Positions 19,452-28,961 of a stretch of 64,000 nucleotides of DNA are shown here, one piece after another (the stretch's first letter is position 1; every line of letters begins with the position of its first letter). The position numbers and the translations under genes were made by a program. The DNA is from CAJBLF01 sp964545415 (lineage in GTDB: Bacteria > Patescibacteriota > Gracilibacteria > Absconditabacterales > Absconditicoccaceae), in contig CAZJFP010000002.1 in NCBI GenBank assembly GCA_964545415.1, forward strand, positions 1 to 64,000, read 5' to 3'. The notes under the pieces were generated by a model, which did not search any database, was not told where the DNA came from, and saw only the letters and a list, made by a program, of their open reading frames with translations.

Positions 19452-20417
19452 ATGTTAGATACTAGGATAAATGAATTAAAATTTAATAATAATGTATGTC
19501 AAAAATTGAAATATAAAAATGAGACTCAAAGAGAAATTAGGATGGTTCTTACACAAGAATGTAATTATGATTGTGGTTTTTGTCATAAGGAAGGATTGCA
19601 TGGGACAGAAAAACCTCTTTTAAATTCTGACGATTATAGATTTATATATAATGTATGAAAAAAATACTTTGGTTTAAATTCTACAACATTAAGCTGATGA
19701 GAACCATTGAAACGTGATGATATAGTAGAAATAACAAAGAAAATAAAAGAAGAATGATGATATATAACGTTAGTATCAAATGGTTGATTACTTCTTGAAA
19801 AAAGTGATATAGGCAAATATGTAGATAGAATAAATGTTTCTATTCATTCCTTAGATGAAATAAAATATAAAGAATTGATACGTAAAGATTATTCTATTCA
19901 AACGGTAATTGATGGGATAAAAAAAGTAAAAGATCTATATCCTGAAGTTGAGATAAGATTAAATTCCGCTTTTGTTAAGTGATTAAATGCAGAAGAGTCA
20001 GATATAATGGAATATATAAAATTTGCAAAAAATATTTGAGCATCGGTAAAATATATGGAATTGTATCCTAAACAATCAGAATGATTCATAGATATAAAGA
20101 ATTTGGAGGATTTTTTAGAAAAAAATGAATTTTCAAAAATAGGTAAATGAAGACAAAGAGAATTCGATGACGGGCAAATAAAAATATTTTCAACGAAAAT
20201 ATTTTGTTCTGAAGCTTCTGAAAAGATAAATTCATGAAAATTTTGTAATAAAAATAATGACTTATTCCTGACGCCTGATGGGAATATTAAAATATGTAGA
20301 AATAGTGATAATTATATTAATGCATTTGAAATTATTAAAACAAATGATGAAGAATGATTTGCTGATAAATTATATAATGCTTTTTCTATGCTTGGTAGTA
20401 ATTGTAAATGCAAATAA
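19452..20417 (+). CDS. radical SAM protein (MoaA/SPASM-like)
   Basis: 321 aa. CxxxCxxC cluster motif in QECNYDCGFCHKEG (near residue 38), GGEP motif in LSGGEPLKRDD with both glycines encoded by UGA, then VSNGGLLLEK and INVSIHSLDE as in MoaA-type barrels. The C-terminus has additional cysteines (FCSEASEK, KFCNKNND, IKICRNS, NCKCK) that could bind an auxiliary cluster, as in SPASM/twitch domains. Reaction unknown. 16 bp after the Nudix-like gene and 30 bp before an aminotransferase, so probably one transcription unit. Confidence 0.8.
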
Positions 20418-20447
20418 TTTTTTTATTTTTTTAAAATTATATGAAAA

Positions 20448-21734
20448 ATGATAAAAAGCTGATTAGCAATGCTATGATGAGAAAAGACCATAATTTCGAA
20501 AGAAGAACAATTTAAACGACCTAAAATAACTGATAAAGTTCGCGATGCTGTTTTAGAACAGTTAGATAAAGATATATCTATATATGATGGATGATGAATT
20601 ATTAAAGAATTTGAATCAAAGTTTTGAGAATATCATGAAAAAAAATATGCATTGACATTTAATTCAGGTACAAGTGCATTATTGGCTATGTATGAATGAT
20701 TAGATCTTGAAAAGTGAGATGAAATAATATGTCCTACATATACATTTTTTGCTACAGTTAGTCCATTGTCATATATGTGAATAAAACCAGTATTTTGTGA
20801 TTGTTTAGACGATGGAAATATAGATCCCTCGAAAATAGAAAATAAGATAACCAATAAAACAAAGGCGATTGTCGTTACACATATGCGATGAATGCCTTGT
20901 AATATGGATGAAATTAAAAAAATATCGCAAAAATATTGATTATATCTTCTGGAAGATTGTTCTCATTCACATTGATCTAGTTACAAAGGCATTAAAACAG
21001 GTGCATTTTGAGATGTGGCTGCATGGAGTTTGCAAGGGCAAAAGATAATTACATGATGAGAATGAGGTATTCTTTTGACAGATAATAAAAAAATATATGA
21101 AAGAGCATTATTGTTGTGACACTATAATAAAAGATGTAAAAAGGAAATAGATCAAGATGGAATTCTTGGTTGATATGCAACGACATGATTTGGTCTCAAA
21201 CTTAGGGCTCATCCATTGGCTATAGCTATAGCTAATGAACAATTCTCTCATATTGATGAACGAATTAAATATAAAAATGAATATGCGAAAAGAATCATAG
21301 ATGTATTGTCTCATACAGACTTTCTAAAATTTCCCGAATATAATAATAAAATACCTAGTCGATACGCATTATTAATGCAATATGATGAAAAAAAAGCAAA
21401 TAATGTCCCATTAAATGTATTTATAAAAGCTCTTAATGCTGAATGATTAGAAAAGGTGGAAAAACCTGATTCAATAAGACCGATTCATGATTTTAAGCTA
21501 TTTACTGATCCTGGATTTGCTTTATCTAGGATATATAAAGATATTAAATGAAAAGATGTTAAATGAAAAGATGATAAATATGATGATTATTCCAATGCAC
21601 AATATGTATTCAAAAATTCTTTTAAAATGCCAATATGAGTATTTGAGGAAGATAGTAAAATGACCGATCTCTATATTGGATGATTTCAAAAAGTAATAAA
21701 AAACATTAAGGAATGTCCTGAAATATTTTTTTAA
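20448..21734 (+). CDS. DegT/DnrJ/EryC1/StrS family PLP-dependent aminotransferase
   Basis: 428 aa. Opens MIKSGLAMLGGEKTI like many sugar aminotransferases. Visible features: FNSGTSALLAMYEGLDLEKG (PLP phosphate site), EIICPTYTFFATVSP, LLEDCSHSHGSSYKG (Asp contacting the PLP ring nitrogen) and WSLQGQKIITGGEGG, where Lys is the expected Schiff-base residue. UGA gives over twenty glycines including GGEGG. The family converts keto-sugars to amino sugars or acts in natural product pathways. No other sugar nucleotide enzymes are near, so the substrate is open. The upstream ATG at 20441 is in another frame. Confidence 0.9.
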
Positions 21735-21777
21735 AATTTATAAATTAATGTTTTTTTATATATTTATAGTATTGAAG

Positions 21778-22245
21778 ATGTCAGAAAAATTTATTTTATT
21801 CTCAGATGAATTTGAGAATATTATTAAAAAAAAATCGTTATTGAGTGAAAATTTAGCAGATGAATATAAAAGAATGTGAGAATCATGTGATCAATGATGA
21901 GATACTTGGCACGATAATTTTGATTTTGAAGATGCAAATAGAAATGTTAGTATGATATCTTCAATGATAGTTTCATTGAATCATATTATTAGTAATAGTA
22001 AAATTTTGGTTTTGGAAAATCTAAATGTTATCTCAAATACAATACATATTGGTAGAGTTGTTGAGTTTGAAATAGAATGAATTTTGAATACATTAATGAT
22101 ATGATGATATGGTTCTAATATAAAATGAAGAGTAGCATATAATGCACCATTGTGAAAAGCTCTTTTAGGAAAAAAAGTTGGAGATGTTTTTGAATTCACA
22201 TTTAATGGAAAATCTAAAACTATAAAAATATTGAATATTAAGTAA
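21778..22245 (+). CDS. GreA/GreB-like protein
   Basis: 155 aa. The C-terminal third, GRVAYNAPLGKALLGKKVGD, matches the Gre-factor C-terminal domain (ISy.SPlG.aLlGk..GD), and IHIGRVVEFEIEG resembles the preceding strand. The N-terminal half is helical and could be the coiled coil that enters the RNA polymerase secondary channel, though its tip (ESCDQGGDTWHDNFDFEDAN) is atypical. Could act on transcription or be a Gre-domain protein in another role. It lies in the AT-rich island between the aminotransferase and a CYTH protein. Confidence 0.6.
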
Positions 22246-22275
22246 GTGTGTTTTTTATTCTTTAAAATATATTGC

Positions 22276-22788
22276 ATGATAGAATTAGAAAAAACGTATT
22301 TAATAAAATATCTTCCATCTTGATGGGAAAAATGTGTATATAAAGAAATATTGGATATTTATATTCCTAAGGAGAATGAACATTCTAAGTTAAGAATACG
22401 TAAAAATGGAAATAAATATGAAATAACAAAAAAAGAACTGGTTAATGAAAATGATGCTTCTTGTCAAAAGGAGTTTACTATACCATTAAAAGAAGAAGAA
22501 TTCAATGTATTAAAAACCGTAGATGGAAAAATAGTACGTAAAATAAGATATATGTATACGTATGAAGGAAAAAATGCAGAAATAGATATATTTCAAGATG
22601 AGTTAAAATGATTAATCTTGATAGATTTTGAATTTGATTCTATTGAGGAAAAAGATAATTTTCAAATGCCTGACTTTTGTCTTGTAGATGTTACTCAAGA
22701 AGATTTTATTGCTGGTTGAATGCTTTGTGGTAAAAAATATAGAGATATAGAAAAAAAATTAGAAAAGTATAAGTATAAAAAAATATAA
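22276..22788 (+). CDS. CYTH domain protein (triphosphate tunnel metalloenzyme family)
   Basis: 170 aa. The opening MIELEKTYLIKYLP contains the ExExK-like signature as ELEKTYLIK; KLRIRKNGNKYEITKKE and VRKIRYMYTYEGKNAEIDIF provide the alternating basic and acidic strands of the tunnel. LILIDFEFDSIEEKDNF is the family's vEiEf...ee..F segment. CYTH enzymes bind triphosphates (adenylate cyclase IV, thiamine triphosphatase, inorganic triphosphatase). The activity here is unknown. A second CYTH protein lies at 40.5 kb. Confidence 0.75.
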
Positions 22789-22850
22789 ATTTTTTTGATA
22801 TATTGTATTAACCTATATTGAAGTTGTTTTATTCTATTAGTAGTACAAAT

Positions 22851-23933
22851 ATGCTGGAATTAACTAAACAACTCATTGGTTTCGATACGACTAAGAACGA
22901 AAACACTGCTATGGAGTTTATACAAAAATATGTTTATGAAATGTATCGTGACATGCTGATATATGAGCATCAGGATATAAATGATCAAGGAAGATATAAT
23001 CTTATTATAAAGAATACCAATAATCCTGATATAATACTTGCAGGGCATGTGGATACTGTCCCAGAATTTTCTAAAGAACAATTTTTTCCAAAAGTTGAAT
23101 GAAATAAATTGTATGGTAGAGGAGCAGTTGACATGAAGGCCGGTGTTGCGATAAATATTTCTTTAATAGAATATATGATACAAAATAATATAAAATTTCG
23201 AGTGCTTTGCTATGCGGACGAAGAATATGATTTTTTATGAATGAAAAAATTTACAGAGACATATAAAAAAAAGATACATCCTAAACTGACAATAGTCACA
23301 GAACCTACAAACAACAAAATCTATACTTGATTTAGGGGCGTAGCTACTATTTATCTAGAAATAAAAGGAAAATCTGTACATTCAGCATTGAAAAATTTGG
23401 GTATTAATGCAATAGAAGAATATGTTCATTTTGTTGAATACCTAGAAAAATATATTCAATCAAAAGATGCTTATTGATATATTTCTCTCACAAATCTTGC
23501 TAGTATGTCATGAGGAATATATAAAGATTGAAAAATTATATGTCAGGACAATATTGTCCCTAATGTTGCTAAAGGAATATTTTCTCTAAGATTAGGAAAT
23601 GGTTTTACATATGAAGATTTGTTACGTTTTATGTATGAATATTTTGAAAAAAAATGAATAGAAATAATAGATATTAAAAAGAAAATGTGGCACAATCCAT
23701 TGATTCAAACAGAGTTGATAAAAAAATATACTAAGTATGGTGATGCGGAAAATGGATATACGTTTGGGTACTCAGATATACAACTGATTAATGAATATAT
23801 TGGTTGAGATTGTATTCTTGTTTGACCATGACCATGGGAATTGGCACATCAAGACCAAGAATATGTAGAAATAGATAGTATAGAAGAAACAAAAAGCATT
23901 ATAGAAAAAATTTTGAAAGATTTTATTGTATAA
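22851..23933 (+). CDS. M20 family metallopeptidase (ArgE/DapE/carboxypeptidase-like)
   Basis: 360 aa. Metal-site residues appear in order: NPDIILAGHVDTVPEF, YGRGAVDMKAGVAIN, CYADEEYDFLG and TEPTNNKIYTGFRGVATIYL. The GFRG and KGKSVHSALK segments mark the dimerisation-domain boundary as in DapE/ArgE. Removes an acyl or amino-acid group from a small substrate. The internal ATG of MLELTKQLIGFDTTK is preferred over an upstream TTG because it matches the family N-terminus. Part of the AT-rich island, 62 bp after the CYTH gene. Confidence 0.85.
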
Positions 23934-23943
23934 TAACATACTC

Positions 23944-24336
23944 ATGTCACAAACCTTCTGAGTCGCTACAAAAGCGCTTATCGTCAATAATCAGGATGAG
24001 ATTCTTGTTGTTTACAAAAGTGATAAGGATGATGTGAATCCTAATGATTATGATATCCCTGGGGGAAGATTGGAATTCTGAGAAAAAGTAGAAGATGGTA
24101 TAAAGAGAGAAGTAAGAGAGGAGTTGTGAATAGATGTTGAAATAGGTAAACCAAGTAGGGTACGAGGATTTGTAAAAAATGATCTGCATTTGGTAGGAAT
24201 AACTTTCTTGGCAAAATATTTGTGAGGAAAAATTACATTAAGCTTTGAACATACTAATTATATGCGAAAAACTAAGGACGAAATCCTTACATGAGATTTT
24301 CCTGGATGGCTAAAAGAAGAAATAAATGCTATATAG
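23944..24336 (+). CDS. Nudix hydrolase
   Basis: 130 aa with a complete Nudix box: GGRLEFGEKVEDGIKREVRE followed by ELGI (GX5EX7REUXEEXGU). UGA provides the glycines in EFGEK and ELGI, both required by the motif. Hydrolyses nucleoside diphosphates linked to another moiety; substrate unknown. Starts 10 bp after the M20 gene, so almost certainly cotranscribed. Last gene of the AT-rich island; lepA follows after 68 bp. Confidence 0.9.
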
Positions 24337-24407
24337 TATAGTAACTCTTTCTTGCATTCTTCCGCTAATTCCCTATTATCATCCACTGTTTTATTAGTAC
24401 GGGAATG

Positions 24408-26882
24408 ATGAATATACGCAACTTTTGTATTATCGCACATATAGATCACGGAAAATCCACACTCGCCGATAGAATGCTCGAAATTACTTGAGCTATCAGA
24501 AAGCTTGATCATGCTCAAGTGCTTGATCGCATGGAACTCGAACAAGAAAGGGGAATTACCATTAAGCTTACTCCTGCTAGGATGCAGCGAAAAGGATATG
24601 AATTTAATCTTATAGATACTCCGGGACACGTGGATTTCCAATACGAAGTCTCGCGTTCACTTGCAGCCGTAGAGTGAGCAATTTTGCTCGTTGATGCAAG
24701 TCAGTGAATCCAAGCACAAACGCTTTCAACGCTCTATCAAGCCATAGATCAACATCTGACTATTATTCCGGTATTGAATAAAATAGATCTTCCGGCAGCC
24801 AATCCCGAAAGAGTGGCGCACGAGATCGAGAATGTGATCGGGATAGATAAGTCAGAGGTTATTCAAGTATCAGGGAAAACGGGAGAGGGAGTAGATAAAG
24901 TATTGGATGCTATTATCGAAAGGATCCAGGATCCAGAAAATTTTAAGAAGTCACATAGCAAGAAATATCGACCTAAAGAGGTAGAAAGTAATAGGTATAA
25001 GGTAGAATGAAATCCTTCTACTTCCTACCTTACACCTTCTACCAATCTTACCAGAGCGCTTATTTTCGATTCTGTCTATGATCCATATAAGTGAGTATTG
25101 GCATATGTAAAAGTAGTTGATGGTTCCATAAAAGCCTATGAAAATTTGAATCTTATCTATTCTGAAAACACGATAGAACCTACGGAAGTCGGACATTTTA
25201 CGCCGGAATATTATGCAGACAAGATGCTGCACGAATGACAGATCGGGTATATCGTAACGGGACAGAAGTCTGTCAGGGATGTACAAATCTGAGATACTAT
25301 ACTCTGATGATTACCGAAAATGAAGAAACAGATGATTACGGATGATAATCAGAAAATTATTGATGACAAAAATGATGAAATAAATAAGCTGACATATGAT
25401 ATCATATGATGCGCTATGGAAGTCCATAAACATCTTTGATGATGAAATAGAGAAAAAAATTATCAATTGGCGTTAATACATGAATTGGAACAAAAATGAT
25501 TGAAAGTAAAAAAAGAGGTACAATTGGATCTTATGTATAAAGACACGAAATTAGCTAATCAATATGCTGATTTAATTGTGAGTGATAAGGTAATCATTGA
25601 GCTTAAATCCAAATGATTCCTTCAGGATATAGATTATAAGCAGATAAGGACATACATTAATAGTTCGGATATGAAAGTTGGGCTGTTGCTCGATTTTGGA
25701 TGAAGGAAATTATTGTACAAAAGATTAGAAAAGGAATATAAGAGGAATCTTCTGTCATCTTCTGAAAAAAATCTTCAGTTATCCTCTTATATTATACCTG
25801 GATTTAAGAAAGTTAAGCCGTTCGTGTATGCGGGAGTCTATCCGTTGGATACGAACGATTACGATAAGCTCAAAGATAGTCTGGAAAAATTATCGCTCAA
25901 TGATAGTGCGATAGAGTATGAACTGGAAGATTCCAAAGCGTTGGGATTCGGATTCAGATGCGGTTTTCTTGGTATGTTGCATATGGATATCGTCAAAGAG
26001 AGATTGTCCAGGGAATATAATATCGATACGATCTTCACGATACCGACCGTTATCTATCTGGTCAAATCCAAGAATCTTTCCATCGAACCGATAAAATCAG
26101 AAAACAATATCGCAACATTATTGAAGACGGGACTATACAAATATATTCTCAAGAATTCAGAATTCAGAATGCAGGATGCAGAATGAATGGAAGATCTTTC
26201 TCTTGAAACAAAAGAAGAACTGAAACCTTGGCTCGTAGTGAAGTCATGAGCAGATATGGTAGAGCAGGGGATTATAGATGAAATCCGGGAACCGATAGCG
26301 GCTGTAGAGGTCGTTGGGCCAGAAGAGTATGCCGGCAACATTATGTCGCTCTGCCAGGAATATAGAGGAAAACTTACGAATATGGAATATATCGACGAGA
26401 CGAGGGTAGTTTGGCACTATGAATTGCCGATGGGCGAGATTATTATCGATTTTTACGATAGACTAAAATCCGCGACCAAAGGGTATGCGACGATGAATTA
26501 TGAGTTCAAAAAATATCAGCCCGCAGATCTCGTGAAGTTGGACGTCTATATCAACAATGAAAAAGTAGAGGCATTGAGCCGGGTTATTCATCAGGATAAA
26601 TCCTACTATCTTGGAAAGGAAGTGGTGGAAAAATTAAAGACCCTGATCCCCAAACATTTGTTCGTTATTCCATTGCAAGCGGGAATCGGCAACAAGATGA
26701 TCGCTAGGGAAAATATCGCCGCTATGAAAAAAGATGTCCTTGCGAAGTGTTACGGAGGCGATGTTACGAGAAAAAGAAAGTTGTTAGCGAAACAGAAGGA
26801 GGGTAAAAAAAAGATGAAAGCTATCTGAAGTGTGAATGTGCCAAGTGATGTGTTTATCAAGATGGTGGCGAGGGGAGACTAG
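24408..26882 (+). CDS. lepA: elongation factor 4 (LepA) carrying in-frame insertions
   Basis: 824 aa versus about 600 in E. coli. EF4 is a ribosome-binding GTPase that remodels stalled or initiating ribosomes. Core motifs: AHIDHGKSTLADR (G1), QERGITIK (G2), DTPGHVDF (G3), NKID (G4), SGKTGEG (G5), PGFKKVKPFVYAG, LGFGFRCGFLGMLHMDI, and a C-terminal domain with AKCYGGDVTRKRKLLAKQKE. Three insertions interrupt it: a 62-bp palindromic element after the G domain, about 160 residues containing a GxxExxY domain before PGFKKVKP, and a short GAATTC-type repeat in the later half. The frame is open throughout under code 25. An ATG one codon upstream could also be the start. Confidence 0.93.
24981..25042. 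repeat. 62-bp palindromic element inside lepA
   Basis: Same arms and same length as the intergenic element at 659-720 (GTAGAA...GTATAAGGTAGAA / CTTCTACTT...CCTTCTAC). Translated as VESNRYKVEGNPSTSYLTPS, joining the GTPase domain to domain II (NLTRALIFDSVYDPYKG follows). The insertion keeps frame and contains a UGA glycine. Confidence 0.85.
25380..25770 (+). other. GxxExxY (PD-(D/E)xK-like) domain embedded in lepA
   Basis: The translated segment IIGCAMEVHKHLGGGNREKN then YQLALIHELEQKGLKV carries G-N-R-E-K-N-Y, an exact GxxExxY motif, followed by ADLIVSDKVIIELKSKG (D...ExK) and INSSDMKVGLLLDFGG, the hallmark order of GxxExxY / PDDEXK_3 proteins, which are normally free-standing. It replaces the short loop between GDTILGG and PGFKKVKP of EF4. 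No stop codon, frame change or intein splice motif is seen at its borders. Confidence 0.85.
26151..26184. repeat. in-frame GAATTC-type repeat in lepA
   Basis: Tandem CAGAATT and GCAGGATGCAGAATG words, translated NSEFRMQDAEG, inserted between YKYIL and EDLSLETKEEL. Matches the word array at 1375-1406 and in elp3. Confidence 0.65.
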
Positions 26883-26885
26883 CGA

Positions 26886-27035
26886 TAGAGCCAACAACCT
26901 CCTCTTTGTTTCTCCTCCTATCAGAGGAGACTTCAGTAAAATTACACTCCTCTCTGATAGGAGAGAGCATGTCCCGTACAAGCTACGGGATGGGGTGAGT
27001 TTGTTTACACGAAAGCCCAAGAGGATGTTGTTAAA
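26886..27035. repeat. GGAGAGG/CCTCTCC palindromic repeat after lepA
   Basis: Contains CAACCTC...TTTGTTT, two CTCCT...ATCAGAGGAGA / CTCTGATAGGAGAG palindromes, CCGTACAAGCTACGGG and ATGGGGTGAGTTTGTTT. A sister copy with the same order of blocks lies at 35340-35466. Confidence 0.75.
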
Positions 27036-27049
27036 AAAAGAAAATATAA

Positions 27050-27077
27050 AAAAAACCGCATCAGCGGATTTTTTTTA
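27050..27077 (+). terminator. terminator after lepA
   Basis: CCGC-ATCA-GCGG hairpin with flanking A run and eight T residues. The symmetrical runs mean it may also serve the convergent gene at 27.1-27.7 kb. Confidence 0.75.
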
Positions 27078-27129
27078 CTATACTACATATATAATAAGAC
27101 ATCGTTTCATCGTTTAGTCGCTTCAACGT

Positions 27130-27696
27130 TTAATCGTCCATATAGAAACTAAATACTATCGTTCCGCTATAGATTCCTGCAGGAGAAGTAGGCGGTATAA
27201 GTATTTTGAGCCATGGTTTGTCGCCATATTTGTTCACTATTCATATGTTGTTGGTATCAGTGGTCTTGTAGATGTATGTGACGGGTTCTATAATGCTCGT
27301 ATAGGTATGTAACATAGGGTTGATAAAGACATTAGTTCCCGTCATCCCCATAAGAAGTTCTGGCTCAGTATCTCCTGCCATAAGCTCTACTCAGGTAAGG
27401 ATAGTGTTGTTAGGGCCATAGACTCCAGCACATTGAATAGTAGTATAATGACCAGTCATATATCCTTCGATATCTTCCACCCAAAAAGGCTGGGTAAAAT
27501 GTCCGCTGATATATTGGTCTCCAGGAGAACTAGTAATAGTTCAGAGAGAGAGATTTTCTGGAGTGCCGTGGCGGAGACCGCGTCAAGTGATTTCCAAAGT
27601 GAGTGTACCCTCTTCTGCATACGTAGAATAGAGGAATGAAGATACTATAGCAAAAAGTATTCCACTTATCAAAAAAAATCTTTTTTGTTTGGGCAT
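27130..27696 (-). CDS. secreted protein, distant WxL-like relative
   Basis: 188 aa. A signal peptide (MPKQKRFFLISGILFAIVSS ... YAEE) precedes a beta-rich domain. The ending PTSPAGIYSGTIVFSFYMDD aligns with the ends of the two neighbouring secreted proteins (NQAVGIYTGTLTVDVP and NQAIGMYTGVLTINVP), and FWVEDIEGYMTGHY sits where they carry the D..G....W.L segment. It therefore appears to be a third, more divergent member of the cluster. UGA supplies four glycines. Its 3' end overlaps ATCGTTTAGTCG-type repeat sequence. Confidence 0.6.
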
Positions 27697-27840
27697 CTCT
27701 TCATACAGAAGATAAATATACTGTATATGTACGCAAACTCCAAAAAAAATCAACCATAAAGTGAACGATTATATCTGTAATAACAAGAAAAAATAAGAAT
27801 TATTCATTCTCAATCATTCATTATTCATTTGTTTGTTGAT

Positions 27841-27890
27841 ATATTATATAGTCTAGGACATACAAAACGGGGGTTTTGTGTGCTAGACTA
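27841..27890. repeat. 3' hairpin and left inverted repeat of secreted-gene cassette 1
   Basis: ATATTATATAGTCTAGGAC at 27841-27859 is a perfect 19-bp inverted match to 28535-28553 on the other side of the gene. On the mRNA strand the same stretch also forms a local hairpin: TAGTCTAG, ACAAAAC, loop, GTTTTGT, CTAGACTA. No T tract follows, so it is not a classical terminator. Confidence 0.75.
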
Positions 27891-27914
27891 GTAGTGGTTT
27901 TTTTTGATGGTATC

Positions 27915-28478
27915 CTACGGCAGCAAGAAACTAGGTACATCAACAGTAAGAGTACCTGTATAGATTCCAACAGCTTGGTTAGTAGCAGTTGTAACTTTCA
28001 AAGAGACGGTATCAGCTTGTACTTTACAAACAGCTCCCTGATCATTTACCTTTCCGAGGATAGGTTGAGTAGAGTCTATAGCAGTATAAGATATTGTTCC
28101 TGTATTTCGATCACAATCACCGGCAGTTACATGAGTTGGGGTATTCATCATTTCTACACTTGCAGCTGGGATAGTATATGCAGAGTTAGAGGCATTAGTA
28201 AGTACGCTAGATGCCATAGTAAGCTGCCATGTGGCTTGGGTACCTTGATTATCTTCACACCGGAATGCTGCTGGGAAATTTCCAGTAAACGTCAAAGCAG
28301 AATATGAAGCTTGTTTTGCTCCAAGGTTTAATGAAGTACCATATTGGCAAGATCCTGTACCAGCAGTAATTTGCAATTGCAATACTCCAGTATTTGGAGC
28401 TGCATTAGTTGTATTCAATAAGAATACAGATGCAATAAGAGCTAAAGATAAAGCTCCAATTTTAAATACATTTTTCAT
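27915..28478 (-). CDS. WxL-domain-like secreted surface protein, copy 1
   Basis: 187 aa. Signal peptide MKNVFKIGALSLALIASVFL ... NAA, nearly identical to that of copy 2 at 31 kb. Residues FRCEDNQGTQATWQLTMASS resemble the first WxL motif of Firmicutes WxL proteins (D.RG...GW.L) and AVGIYTGTLTVDVPS the second (aGtY.gtLtw.l). Four cysteines could form disulfides. WxL domains bind peptidoglycan non-covalently. No UGA codon is used. The long 5' leader carries an inverted repeat complementary to the 3' end. Confidence 0.6.
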   Translation of the reverse strand: MKNVFKIGALSLALIASVFLLNTTNAAPNTGVLQLQITAGTGSCQYGTSLNLGAKQASYSALTFTGNFPAAFRCEDNQGTQATWQLTMASSVLTNASNSAYTIPAASVEMMNTPTHVTAGDCDRNTGTISYTAIDSTQPILGKVNDQGAVCKVQADTVSLKVTTATNQAVGIYTGTLTVDVPSFLLP

Positions 28479-28534
28479 TTGTGTTTCTAAATATAATATA
28501 AAATCCTTTATATAGCGGTTACTATATCAAGGTA

Positions 28535-28553
28535 GTCCTAGACTATATAATAT
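28535..28553. repeat. right inverted repeat of cassette 1
   Basis: GTCCTAGACTATATAATAT, the exact reverse complement of 27841-27859. It lies in the 5' untranslated region of the copy 1 mRNA, so the two ends of that mRNA could pair over 19 bp. Confidence 0.75.
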
Positions 28554-28692
28554 AGTTGGGTATCCGAATAATCACGAAATGATATAATGAGTGATTATCG
28601 AGATAACAACTATATAATCTTCCTGTTTGAGGGGAGATTATATATCATTTTTACTCTGTTAATGATCCATATACTTCCTTTTGTGTATGATA

Positions 28693-28720
28693 AGTATACT
28701 CAGATTTTTTTTCCTGTCAA
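28693..28720 (-). promoter_or_regulatory. promoter of WxL-like copy 1
   Basis: On the minus strand TTGACA, 16 bp, TATACT. The same promoter with the same spacer length precedes copy 2. It implies a leader of about 200 nt. The 483-bp gap between the divergent genes holds this promoter, the inverted repeat, and AT-rich sequence with small palindromes but no gene. Confidence 0.75.
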
Positions 28721-28961
28721 ATTTTTGAACGTATAATATTCTATACATACATCACCCTTCTAAATATATTGTTAGTTTGTATTAGATTTATATTAATGTC
28801 AATGATAGAAATAAAAAATATATACAAAAATATATATTGATTACTAAAAAAACAAAAAAAAATAGATAAAATACTGAAATAGTCCTTGTATAGCATATAG
28901 AGATAATTATCTGTGATTTACAGATCTTGTTTTTGTATATTTTAATTTTTTAAAAATAAAA

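Noticed and set aside
25311..25796. Intein or homing-endonuclease intein in lepA
   Set aside because: No Hint-domain blocks, no N-terminal Cys/Ser and no C-terminal HN-Cys/Ser/Thr at the borders; the domain matches GxxExxY proteins, and the site is not a typical intein insertion point.
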